NCBI GenBank assembly: GCA_035554115.1
Contig: DATMIW010000046.1
Location: 1-64,000, forward strand
Direction: 5' to 3'
DNA from: CAXTSE01 sp035554115
Lineage (GTDB): Bacteria > Actinomycetota > Actinomycetes > Actinomycetales > Microbacteriaceae
Length of the DNA: 64,000 nucleotides
Positions 44,639-52,268 of this stretch are shown here, piece after piece. Under the pieces are notes generated by a model. The model made no database searches. It saw only the letters and a list, made by a program, of their open reading frames with translations, and was not told the DNA's origin. Each line of letters begins with the position of its first letter. Position 1 is the stretch's first letter. The position numbers and the translations under genes are program-made.

Positions 44639-45901
44639 TCAGAAGTCGATGCGGGGCTGGTACCCGGCATTGCGTAGCGTCGCCAGCACAAGTTCGGCGT
44701 GCTCGGGCCCGCGGGTCTCGATGTGCAGCTCCAGCTCGACCTCACTGATCTGCAGGTCGTTCTGATGCCGCGTGTGCAGCACCTCAACGACATTCGCATT
44801 TGCTGACGCCACGAGTTCTGCTGTGCGTGCCAGCTGTCCGGGCCGATCGGGCAGCGGGATGCGCAGCTTGAGATAGCGCTCAGACGCCGCCAGACCGCGG
44901 CTGATGACCCGCTCCATGACCAGTGGGTCGATATTGCCGCCGCTGAGCACGATGACCGTGGGACCGTCGACCGTGTATCCCCCGGCGAGGGCCGCCCCCA
45001 CACCGACGGCGCCGGCAGGTTCGACGACAAGCTTGGCGCGCTCGAGAAGCAGGACGAGGGCGCGCGCCGTGTCGTCGTCGGCGACGGTGACCACCTGATC
45101 CACCGTTTCACGCACGATGGCGAAATTCAGAGCTCCGGGCGTGCCCACGACGATGCCGTCGGCGATTGTCGGCGCGGTGCGGATGGACACCGGTTTGCCC
45201 GCCTCGAGAGACGGCAAATAGGCCGCAGCGTTCGCGGCCTGCACCCCGATGACCCGAACCCGGCGCCCAATTTCGGGGGCAAGCTGAGCGAATGCGCTGG
45301 CGATGCCCGCAATGAGGCCACCGCCCCCGATCGGCACGACAACATTGGCAACATCGGGAACCTGCTCGAGGATCTCGAGGGCGAGGGTTCCCTGGCCGGC
45401 CACGATATCCGGATGGTCAAACGGCGGGATGATGACAGCACCCGTGCGCTCGGCGAATTCGGTCGCCGCCCGCTGCGTCTCGTCGAAGACATGGCCGTGC
45501 AAAACAACCTCAGCCCCGTATCCGCGCGTCGCCTGCAATTTGGGCAGCGCGACACCCACCGGCATGAAGATTGTCGCGGTGATGCCCAACTCTCGGGCGG
45601 CCAAAGCCACCCCCTGGGCATGATTGCCGGCGGAAGCAGCTACGACTCCACGTGCCTTCTCCTCGTCCGTCAGCTGCGAAAGACGGTTATACGCTCCGCG
45701 GATCTTGTAAGAGCCGGTGCGCTGCAGGTTCTCGGCTTTGAGGAAGACAGGATGCCCAAGCACCTCGGCGAGGGTGCGCGACTTCTCCATCGGCGTGACA
45801 TCGATCACATGGGCAAGCCGTTCGCGAACAGCTCGAAACTCGGCGAGAGTCGGGCCCGGGAGCGTAGGAGGCGTCAGCCCGGGGAGCGCTTCAGTCGACA
45901 C
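44639..45901 (-). CDS. ilvA: Threonine ammonia-lyase with ACT domain
   Basis: A 420-residue PLP enzyme: the lysine region KAENLQRTGSYKIRGAYN, ASAGNHAQGVA, PIGGGGLIAG and VLSGGN, then a C-terminal ACT-type regulatory domain (from about residue 345, with LPDRPGQLART). It deaminates threonine to 2-oxobutyrate for isoleucine synthesis. One ACT domain, unlike the two-domain E. coli IlvA, but normal for actinobacteria. GTG 45901 overlaps the end of the upstream transporter gene by eleven bases. Confidence 0.92.
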   Translation of the reverse strand: MSTEALPGLTPPTLPGPTLAEFRAVRERLAHVIDVTPMEKSRTLAEVLGHPVFLKAENLQRTGSYKIRGAYNRLSQLTDEEKARGVVAASAGNHAQGVALAARELGITATIFMPVGVALPKLQATRGYGAEVVLHGHVFDETQRAATEFAERTGAVIIPPFDHPDIVAGQGTLALEILEQVPDVANVVVPIGGGGLIAGIASAFAQLAPEIGRRVRVIGVQAANAAAYLPSLEAGKPVSIRTAPTIADGIVVGTPGALNFAIVRETVDQVVTVADDDTARALVLLLERAKLVVEPAGAVGVGAALAGGYTVDGPTVIVLSGGNIDPLVMERVISRGLAASERYLKLRIPLPDRPGQLARTAELVASANANVVEVLHTRHQNDLQISEVELELHIETRGPEHAELVLATLRNAGYQPRIDF

Positions 45902-47066
45902 GGGCTACTGAACCTTTCGATAGCGGAAGAACGTCCGAGACGCGCGGATGCGGATGGAGACGCCAATCCCCTCGAGCAATGTACGTGATCATCACGTTGA
46001 GCATGGCCACGAGCGGTACGGCGAACAGTGCACCGGGAATTCCCGCGACAAAGCCGCCGGTGGCGACGGAAAGAACGACAGCGACCGGATGCACTTTGAC
46101 CGCATTGCCCATAACGAACGGCTGCAAGACATGGCCCTCAAGCTGCTGGACGAGCACCACAATGCCGAGCATGAACAGGGCGGGAATCGGACCGAGGTAG
46201 ATGAGCGCGACGAAGACGGCGAAGATACCCGTCGCAACCGCACCCACGACCGGGATGAACGACCCCAGAAATACCGCAATCGCGATCGGAATGACAAGCG
46301 GGAACGGCTGCCCGACGAACACTCCAAGCAGGAAGGCGCCGAGTCCGATCCCCACGGCGTCAACGAAGGCGACGAAGATCTGGACCTTCACGAACGTCGT
46401 CAACGTGATCCAGCCTGCCTCGCCGGCGCCCATGATCGCCGCGCGGGCGCGCACTGGGAACAGTCGCACGATCCAGCGCCACATTCCTCGGCCGTCGATC
46501 AGGATGAACAGAGTCGTGAACAGCGCAATCAAGGCGCCCGCAAGCACATGTCCCGCCGTCGTACCCAGCGAAAGCGCGCCCGAGAGCAGGCCCGACGAGT
46601 CGTTTTGCACGGAGGCGACAGCCTGGTCGACGTATTTGGTGATGTCTTTCTTGCTGAGATTGAAGGGGTCGGCCCCGAGAAAGTCGACGAAACTGTCGAA
46701 CTTCGCGGCCGTCTGCCGCTGCAATTCGGGAAGCCCGCTTCGCACGGTGATCACGATCACCGTCACGAGCCCGCCGATAACAACCAGCACCCCGAGCTCG
46801 CACACTGCGACGGCGAGAGCTTTCGGCCAGCGGTGACGCTGTAGCCAGTTGCTGAGCGGCACCAACAACGCAGCGAGAAGGATCGCCACGAAAACCGGAA
46901 CAGCGACGTCACGCAGGAGGGTGACGACGAAGCCCACGAGAGCTACTGCCGCTGCCACGACCAGGAACCGCCACGACCACGCCGCAGCGACGCGCATAGC
47001 CGGTGCCACAGACTGCTCGACCTGCTCGGCGGTGACCGCCGTGTCCTTCTTCCTGCGGAAAGCCAT
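45891..47066 (-). CDS. AI-2E family (PerM-like) transporter
   Basis: A 391-residue membrane protein with about eight helices. The helix pair near residues 35-85 (VAVPVFVAILLAALLVPLSN) and the GSFIPVVGAVATGI and QQLEGHVLQPFVMG stretches identify the AI-2 exporter/PerM family. Family members export small molecules or act as antiporters; the substrate is unknown. A leaderless start follows TAGACT. Confidence 0.9.
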   Translation of the reverse strand: MAFRRKKDTAVTAEQVEQSVAPAMRVAAAWSWRFLVVAAAVALVGFVVTLLRDVAVPVFVAILLAALLVPLSNWLQRHRWPKALAVAVCELGVLVVIGGLVTVIVITVRSGLPELQRQTAAKFDSFVDFLGADPFNLSKKDITKYVDQAVASVQNDSSGLLSGALSLGTTAGHVLAGALIALFTTLFILIDGRGMWRWIVRLFPVRARAAIMGAGEAGWITLTTFVKVQIFVAFVDAVGIGLGAFLLGVFVGQPFPLVIPIAIAVFLGSFIPVVGAVATGIFAVFVALIYLGPIPALFMLGIVVLVQQLEGHVLQPFVMGNAVKVHPVAVVLSVATGGFVAGIPGALFAVPLVAMLNVMITYIARGDWRLHPHPRVSDVLPLSKGSVARVD

Positions 47067-47072
47067 TGCGTC

Positions 47073-47078
47073 AGTCTA
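47073..47078 (-). promoter_or_regulatory. -10 box, leaderless start of AI-2E transporter
   Basis: TAGACT on the minus strand, six bases, then ATG 47066. Confidence 0.5.
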
Positions 47079-47105
47079 GGCCGCGCGTCGGGAGGGCTAG
47101 CAGGG

Positions 47106-47993
47106 CTAGAACTTGGTCGCGTTGTCGCGTAGGCGAGCCACGCGATCGGCGATCGGAGGGTGCGTGCTGAACAGTTTGGAGAGAAGTCCCGGACGGTTCG
47201 GATCACTGATCCACAGGTGCGACATGCTCGTGTTGGTCCGCGCGACCGGGCGACCGTAGGTGCCGAGCTTCTCGAGGGCCGAGGCGAGCGCCTCCGGATG
47301 CCGCGTCGTGAGCGAGCTGGTCGCATCCGCGAGGTATTCGCGCTGGCGCGACACCGCAGCCTGCACGACGACGGCGACGATGGGCGCGAGGATCGCGGCG
47401 ACCAAGCCGATGACGAGGACGATGAGGAATGCGGGCCCGCTGGCGTTGTCGTTGCCGCGACGTCCGAGGAACACCATGCGGAAGATCAGGTCGGCGATGA
47501 GGCCGATTGCGATGACAAGGCCGAACACGATCAGGGACACGCGGATGTCGTAGTTCTTGACGTGCCCCATCTCGTGGGCCATGACGCCTTCGAGTTCCGA
47601 GTCATTCATCAGCTCAAGCAGACCGGTCGTCGCGGCGACGACCGCATGCTCAGGGTCGCGTCCCGTGGCGAAAGCGTTGGGTGCTGGGTCGTTGATGATG
47701 TACACCTTCGGCATAGGCAAGCCTTCGGTGATCGCCAGGTTCTCGACAGTGCGGTACAGCCGCGGGTTATCGGCCTTCTGGATCTCGTGCGCGCCTGCGA
47801 GGGCAAGAGTTTCACGCGTTGCCATGAAGTACTGGAACCACGCGTAGAGGACAGCAATGACAAAGATGCCGATCGCGTAGGCGAGTTCGCCGGTGACCCA
47901 CCAAGCCAGAACGCCAAGCCCCCCGAGGATCACCAGGAACAGCGCGATGATGAGGACCGTATTGCGTTTGTTCTTCGCTATTGCGCTGTACAT
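47106..47993 (-). CDS. htpX: M48 family membrane zinc protease HtpX
   Basis: A 295-residue protein: two N-terminal helices (residues 12-58), the zinc motif HEMGH in VMAHEMGHVKNYD, two further helices, and the third-ligand region REYLADATSSL. It degrades misfolded membrane proteins. It lies 39 bases after lemA, a frequent pairing. Full length. Confidence 0.95.
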   Translation of the reverse strand: MYSAIAKNKRNTVLIIALFLVILGGLGVLAWWVTGELAYAIGIFVIAVLYAWFQYFMATRETLALAGAHEIQKADNPRLYRTVENLAITEGLPMPKVYIINDPAPNAFATGRDPEHAVVAATTGLLELMNDSELEGVMAHEMGHVKNYDIRVSLIVFGLVIAIGLIADLIFRMVFLGRRGNDNASGPAFLIVLVIGLVAAILAPIVAVVVQAAVSRQREYLADATSSLTTRHPEALASALEKLGTYGRPVARTNTSMSHLWISDPNRPGLLSKLFSTHPPIADRVARLRDNATKF

Positions 47994-48032
47994 GACTCAG
48001 ACGTGTTCGGGTGGATCGTGTTCAGGCGCGGA

Positions 48033-48599
48033 TCAGAACTGGACGCGCGGCGGCTCGGCGATCGCCGACGGCTCGTCGACCTCGAAGAATTCGCGCTCTT
48101 TAAACCCGAGACGACGAGCAAACAAGGTGTTCGGGAAGACCTTGATCTTCGTGTTGAGCTCGCGGACGCCGCCGTTGTAGAAACGGCGCGACGCCTGAAT
48201 CTTGTCTTCTGTGTCGACCAGCTCGGCCTGCAACTGCAGGAAGTTCTGGTTGGCCTGCAGCTGGGGGTAAGCCTCGGCTACGGCGAAGATGCTCTTGAGC
48301 GCCGCCTGCATGTGATTCTCAGCGACGGCTGCCTCGGCAGGGGTGCCTGCATTGACCGTTTCGGCACGCGCCTTGGTGACGTTCTCGAAGACCTGCTTCT
48401 CGTGCGAGGCGTAGCCCTTGACCGACTCGATGAGGTTCGGGATCAGATCCGCACGACGCTTGAGCTGTACGGTGATGTCACTCCAGGCCTCGTCAACGCG
48501 AACGTTGAGGCGAACGAGGCCGTTGTAGGTCGCCCACAGGTAGATCCCGAGGATGACGACAAGAGCTATGACAACGATGATGGCAATGGTGAGACCCAT
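48033..48599 (-). CDS. lemA: LemA family protein
   Basis: A 188-residue protein with one N-terminal membrane helix (about residues 3-23), then WATYNGLVRLNVRVDEAWSD, the LKRRADLIPNLIESVKGYA stretch and coiled-coil helices ending YNGGVRELNTKIKVFPNTL, the LemA pattern. It probably acts with HtpX in envelope quality control; this is inferred from the pairing. TATGAT box six bases before ATG 48599. Confidence 0.94.
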   Translation of the reverse strand: MGLTIAIIVVIALVVILGIYLWATYNGLVRLNVRVDEAWSDITVQLKRRADLIPNLIESVKGYASHEKQVFENVTKARAETVNAGTPAEAAVAENHMQAALKSIFAVAEAYPQLQANQNFLQLQAELVDTEDKIQASRRFYNGGVRELNTKIKVFPNTLFARRLGFKEREFFEVDEPSAIAEPPRVQF

Positions 48600-48605
48600 G
48601 GGGCG

Positions 48606-48611
48606 ATCATA
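48606..48611 (-). promoter_or_regulatory. -10 box, leaderless start of lemA-htpX operon
   Basis: TATGAT on the minus strand, six bases, then ATG 48599. Confidence 0.55.
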
Positions 48612-48669
48612 GCCATTGGCACCCGTGTGTCTGCCGTAAATACTGAGGGAGCGTGCGCGACTGGTTGCT

Positions 48670-49107
48670 CTATTCCTCCAGGTTGCGGATCATTCGCTGG
48701 AGGCTGGCAACAGTCCGGTCGTACTCGCCCTCCTCGAATCCCCGAACGGTGAGGTCGCGCGTGAGCTGCACCTCGTCGACGAGGCCGTCGACGAATGCCC
48801 GACCGTCGGCTGTGAGCTTGTACACGCCGTCAGTCACCGTGACGACTCCGCCCGCAGCAAGAGGGTCGAGGTGGCGCCTCGCCGTCTCGCCCTCGGCCCG
48901 GTCGAGGAACGGCGCGACCGCTTCGTTCAGTTCCACGAGCGTATGAGCTTGCTCGGCGAGCATCCGAAGCAGCTGCCACTGTCGGCGGGAGACGCCGCGG
49001 GCACCGAGCGTGCCTTCGAAGCGTTCGTTGAGGAGGCCGTCGAGTTTGCGCAGCTGGAAGCCAATCGGAAGCGATGTGGGCCCCGCCTGGACTTTAGTTG
49101 TATTCAT
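48670..49107 (-). CDS. MarR-like winged-helix regulator (1)
   Basis: A 145-residue protein with the MarR layout: helical N-terminus, SRRQWQLLRMLAEQAHTLVE (helix-turn-helix region), a wing with GGVVTVTDGVYKLTADGRAF and C-terminal dimerisation helices. It may regulate itself and the divergent gene. The start codon lies inside a palindrome (49097-49112); a TAAAAC box six bases upstream suggests a leaderless mRNA that repressor binding would block directly. Confidence 0.78.
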   Translation of the reverse strand: MNTTKVQAGPTSLPIGFQLRKLDGLLNERFEGTLGARGVSRRQWQLLRMLAEQAHTLVELNEAVAPFLDRAEGETARRHLDPLAAGGVVTVTDGVYKLTADGRAFVDGLVDEVQLTRDLTVRGFEEGEYDRTVASLQRMIRNLEE

Positions 49108-49112
49108 ACAAC
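49097..49112. promoter_or_regulatory. MarR operator 1, overlapping start codon
   Basis: GTTGTAT, two bases, ATACAAC: perfect 7-bp arms around the ATG of the minus-strand marR. The same arms make up operator 2 in inverted order. Confidence 0.75.
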
Positions 49113-49144
49113 CGTTTTAGCGCCTGAGTGGGGTGCTTGTCAAG

Positions 49145-49159
49145 ATACAACTGTTGTAT
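49145..49159. promoter_or_regulatory. MarR operator 2
   Basis: ATACAAC, one base, GTTGTAT: perfect 7-bp arms that overlap the TATGGT -10 box of the plus-strand marR. Confidence 0.75.
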
Positions 49160-49162
49160 GGT
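49157..49162 (+). promoter_or_regulatory. -10 box, leaderless start of plus-strand marR
   Basis: TATGGT, seven bases, then ATG 49170. It overlaps operator 2. Confidence 0.45.
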
Positions 49163-49169
49163 GGCAGCT

Positions 49170-49640
49170 ATGCAAATTCGCGAGCCAAAGCCGGAGGACC
49201 TCGTCGAGCGTGCACTGGTGCAGATCCGCCGCGACCAGCAGGCCCGCCACCTGCAGCGCAGCTCGGGAAAAGGCGACACGGGCGCAAAGTCGTCAGCGAG
49301 CGCAGCGCGCTTTCGCTACCTTGACGCCCTCGACGGGGTGGATGACGGGAAGCCCATCTCTGAGGTCGGCCAGGCTATCGGCGTCGATCGACCCCGCGCC
49401 AGCCGCCTGACAACCGAGTTACTGAGCGACGGGCTCATCGAGCGCCAACCGAGCCCGGGCGACTCGCGGTATGCCCTCGTACGTCTCACCCCACAGGGAA
49501 GGACCCTTGTGGAGGACATCCGTATGAACCGTCGAGCCGCCGTCGCCGATGCTCTCGCGGACTTTTCAGCCGACGAATCCCGCATCTTCGCCGAATTGCT
49601 CGAGAGGTTCGTCGCCGGGTGGCCACGCCCAACTCCCTGA
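49170..49640 (+). CDS. MarR-family regulator (2)
   Basis: A 156-residue MarR protein with a longer basic N-terminus, then FRYLDALDG, KPISEVGQAIGVDRPRASRL (helix-turn-helix), the wing RQPSPGDSRYALVRLTPQGR and C-terminal dimer helices. ATG 49170 is preferred to ATG 49158 because of the TATGGT box seven bases before it. It is divergent from another MarR-like gene, and two matching palindromes lie between them. No obvious efflux or enzyme target is adjacent, so the targets are probably elsewhere. Confidence 0.8.
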   Translation: MQIREPKPEDLVERALVQIRRDQQARHLQRSSGKGDTGAKSSASAARFRYLDALDGVDDGKPISEVGQAIGVDRPRASRLTTELLSDGLIERQPSPGDSRYALVRLTPQGRTLVEDIRMNRRAAVADALADFSADESRIFAELLERFVAGWPRPTP

Positions 49641-49660
49641 ACGAGGTGGGAGTAGGGATG

Positions 49661-49737
49661 TGGTGCTCCCGCTGGGACTCGAACCCAGACTGAAGCGATT
49701 TTAAGTCGCCTGCCTCTGCCGATTGGGCTACGGGAGC
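49661..49737 (-). tRNA. tRNA with UAA anticodon (predicted tRNA-Leu), class I shape
   Basis: A 77-base cloverleaf on the minus strand: acceptor stem GCTCCCG/CGGGAGC, D stem GCC/GGC, anticodon stem GGCGA/TCGCT with loop CTTAAAA, T stem CTGGG/CCCAG with TTCGAGT loop, discriminator A and encoded CCA. The anticodon TAA reads UUA (Leu). The variable loop is only five bases (TCAGT), whereas tRNA-Leu normally has a long variable arm, so the identity is unusual. Confidence 0.85.
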
Positions 49738-49752
49738 GCTGGAGCTAAAGGC

Positions 49753-49845
49753 GAAGGCCATTTCTGGCCTTCGTGCAGGCGCGTATCGAAGATACCGCCG
49801 TGCCAGCTCCGATGCCCGTCCCGGGCATCGGTACCCAAGGTACCG
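49753..49845. terminator. Array of three perfect hairpins after NDH-2 gene
   Basis: GAAGGCCA/TGGCCTTC with a four-base loop (49753-49772; GAAA on the minus strand), CGATGCCCG/CGGGCATCG with a three-base loop (49810-49830) and CGGTACC/GGTACCG with a three-base loop (49829-49845). They fill the gap between the dehydrogenase stop and the tRNA. No T-run is present, so this would be a structure-only terminator region for minus-strand transcription. Confidence 0.5.
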
Positions 49846-49847
49846 CG

Positions 49848-51173
49848 CTACTTGCCCTTCGGCCGCGATGCGAACTCGGCGAAAGCCTCGCGGGGGTGTT
49901 CGCGGGCCGGGATGCCGACGAGATCACGGCGCGTGAGGAAATTGATGACCCAGTTGCCGAATACGCGGATCTTGCGCTCCCACATGGGCATAGCGAAACC
50001 GTGGTAGCCGCGGTGCATAACCCAGGCAAAGAAGCCCGTGAGGGCGAGCGGGCCGTTCTGGAAGACGCCGATGTACAGACCGATGCCGGCGACGGCTCCC
50101 AAATTCTTGTGGCGGTAGTCGTGAGGCGCCTCGTCGCGTAGCACGGCGACCAGGTTTTTGGCCATGAGCTTGCCCTGGCGCACGGCGTGCTGCGCGTTCG
50201 GCACGGTATAGCCGCCGACTCCGAACGGCGGCACCAGGTCGGGAACGGCCGTGACATCTCCCGCACCCCATGCATCCGCCACTACGCCGTCGTCGTTCAC
50301 TACACGGAGGTCGGCCTGCACGCGCAGGCGTCCGCGCTCTTCAACCGGAAGATCGGTGTGCTTGAGCATTGGGCTGGCCATCACACCGGCGGTCCACACG
50401 ATGAGTTCCGACTCGAACGTCTCACCCGTAGACAGCTCGACCTTGCCGTCGACGGCACTCGCAAGCTGCGTGTGCAGGTGAACGCGTGCGCCGCGCTGCT
50501 CAAGGTTGTTGATCACCCAGAGGCTGGTCTTCAGGCTGACCTCGGGCATGATGCGGTCGGCAGCCTCGATGAGGTGGAAGTGCGTGTCATCGATGGACAG
50601 TTGCGAATATTCGCGGATGAGGGCGCTCGCGAAACTGCGGAGCTCACCGAACACCTCGATACCCGCGAAACCACCGCCGATGACCACGAAGGTCAGCAGA
50701 CGGTCGCGTTCCGGTCCGGGCGGCAGATTGGATGCGTGGGCGAAGTTATCGGTGACCCGGTCGCGGATCGCTACCGCCTCTTCGATGTTCTTGAGACCGA
50801 TGGCACTGTCGGCGACACCGGGAATGGGGAAGGTGCGCGACACGGCGCCCGCCGTGACGACGATGATGTCGTAGTCGACATCCCATGGGTCGCCGATGGG
50901 CGGCGTGATGGTCGCGGTCTTCGCCGCGTGATTGATGCCCGTGACCTTGGCGGTGATCACGGTCGTCTTGCGCAGGTGCCGACGGTGCGACACGATTGCG
51001 TGCCGCGGATCGATTGCTCCCGACGCGACCTCAGGCAGGAACGGCTGGTACGTCATATAGGGCAGCGGGTCGACGATCGTGACCTGAGCCTCACCACGGC
51101 GCAGCCATTTCTCAAGCTTCTTTGCGGTGTAGAAGCCGGCATAGCCGCCACCGACGATCAGAATCTTGCGCAC
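49848..51173 (-). CDS. ndh: Type II NADH dehydrogenase-like flavoprotein
   Basis: A 441-residue protein with an FAD motif (ILIVGGGYAGFYTAKKLE, residues 4-21), a second dinucleotide motif FVVIGGGFAGIEVFGELR for NADH, the AWGAGDVTAVPD region and a C-terminal amphipathic part (FAWVMHRGYHGFAMP) for membrane contact. NDH-2 passes electrons from NADH to quinone without pumping protons. GTG 51173 has AAGGAG upstream; the spacing is a little long. Confidence 0.9.
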   Translation of the reverse strand: MRKILIVGGGYAGFYTAKKLEKWLRRGEAQVTIVDPLPYMTYQPFLPEVASGAIDPRHAIVSHRRHLRKTTVITAKVTGINHAAKTATITPPIGDPWDVDYDIIVVTAGAVSRTFPIPGVADSAIGLKNIEEAVAIRDRVTDNFAHASNLPPGPERDRLLTFVVIGGGFAGIEVFGELRSFASALIREYSQLSIDDTHFHLIEAADRIMPEVSLKTSLWVINNLEQRGARVHLHTQLASAVDGKVELSTGETFESELIVWTAGVMASPMLKHTDLPVEERGRLRVQADLRVVNDDGVVADAWGAGDVTAVPDLVPPFGVGGYTVPNAQHAVRQGKLMAKNLVAVLRDEAPHDYRHKNLGAVAGIGLYIGVFQNGPLALTGFFAWVMHRGYHGFAMPMWERKIRVFGNWVINFLTRRDLVGIPAREHPREAFAEFASRPKGK

Positions 51174-51244
51174 GTAGAGGCGTCTCCTTGCTAGATGTAT
51201 GACCTAACTTACCGCCTGCGCGGAGGAGCGACCGAACAGACGTC

Positions 51245-51742
51245 TCAGACGCATTCGCATCGCGTGATGCTCCACCGCGCGGCGGCCAGAGCCCGATCTC
51301 CGATCGGGTTCACTCCGGGCCCGGCTGCGAGCGCATGACCAGCCAAAGCGTGCAGGCATTTGACCCGATTCGGCATTCCTCCCGCAGAGAACCCGGCAAT
51401 CTCGGGAACGACGTCGATGCTTTCGCGATCGGCGAGGTAGCTGTCGTGTGCCTGCCGATAAGCCGCCGCAAGCTCTTCGTCGGCGAGCTCAGTCTGCAGC
51501 TCGGCCATAACGCCCGTTGCCTCAAGGGTCGAGATGGATGCGGTGGCCGCCGGGTGGGTCAGGTAATACAGGGTGGGAAACGGCGTGCCATCCGGCAGGC
51601 GCGGACTCGTTGCGACGACAACCGGCTTGCCGCACACACAGCGCGCCGCGATTCCGATGACACCGCGGGCGGGCCGGCCCAGCTGTCGAGAGACTTCGGC
51701 GATGTCATCGTCGCTCGGGGCATCAAACGGCGGGCGGGTCAT
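51245..51742 (-). CDS. DUF501 family protein
   Basis: A 165-residue protein with GRPARGVIGIAARC, FPTLYYLTHP and GGMPNRVKCLHALAGHALA, matching DUF501, a conserved actinobacterial protein found between ftsB and ppx (Rv1025 type). Two Cys and several His suggest a metal site, unproven. Overlaps ftsB by four bases (ATGA). Confidence 0.9.
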   Translation of the reverse strand: MTRPPFDAPSDDDIAEVSRQLGRPARGVIGIAARCVCGKPVVVATSPRLPDGTPFPTLYYLTHPAATASISTLEATGVMAELQTELADEELAAAYRQAHDSYLADRESIDVVPEIAGFSAGGMPNRVKCLHALAGHALAAGPGVNPIGDRALAAARWSITRCECV

Positions 51743-52242
51743 GGGGTGGTGCTCTGCTGCGGGCTGTCGAGCTGCGCCGGCGTGGCCGTCGTGAGCCCGG
51801 CCTGATAGTAGGTCGACAGCAATGAGCTCACCCAGTCAACTTTCGTGGACTGGATCTTGTCGCTGATGGGCTGCCCGTCGCTAGTGGTGTCGCCGGTAGG
51901 CCCGTTGACGACGAAATAACTGACGTCGCCAGGGAACACGTAATAGAGGCGTTCGCGTGCCTGAGATTCGATATAGGCCGGGTCATTCCAGCGATTCACT
52001 TCGGACTTCAGCTTGTCGACCGCCGCCTGTGCGGCGTCCTTCGACGCCTGGAGCTGAGCGATCTGCTGGCGCTGCTCAACCAGGGTCTTGAGTGGCGCCG
52101 CAAGCACGAGCATCGCCGCCACCACAAGAATCAGTATCGTCAGCGCGAATCCCGACAACCGGAAATTGCGCAGCCATGCGGCAGGGTGCGTCTCGGCGGG
52201 AAGGGCTACCGGGACGCGGTTTCGTCGTTCACGCCGGGCCAT
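51739..52242 (-). CDS. ftsB: Septum formation initiator FtsB/DivIC
   Basis: A 167-residue bitopic protein: basic cytosolic N-terminus, one membrane helix (about residues 28-50), coiled coil with leucine repeats (LKTLVEQRQQIAQLQASKDA) and the family motif DPAYIESQARERLYYVFPGD. It joins the divisome with FtsL/FtsQ. A TAGCCT box six bases before ATG 52242 suggests a leaderless mRNA. Confidence 0.92.
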   Translation of the reverse strand: MARRERRNRVPVALPAETHPAAWLRNFRLSGFALTILILVVAAMLVLAAPLKTLVEQRQQIAQLQASKDAAQAAVDKLKSEVNRWNDPAYIESQARERLYYVFPGDVSYFVVNGPTGDTTSDGQPISDKIQSTKVDWVSSLLSTYYQAGLTTATPAQLDSPQQSTTP

Positions 52243-52248
52243 GAAATC

Positions 52249-52254
52249 AGGCTA
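52249..52254 (-). promoter_or_regulatory. -10 box, leaderless start of ftsB
   Basis: TAGCCT on the minus strand, six bases, then ATG 52242. Confidence 0.5.
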
Positions 52255-52268
52255 AGCGACGCAGCCCG

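Noticed and set aside
47160..48752. 530-codon plus-strand open frame across htpX and lemA
   Set aside because: It is antisense to two clear genes and its protein is rich in Arg/Asp/His with no domain; a high-GC shadow frame.
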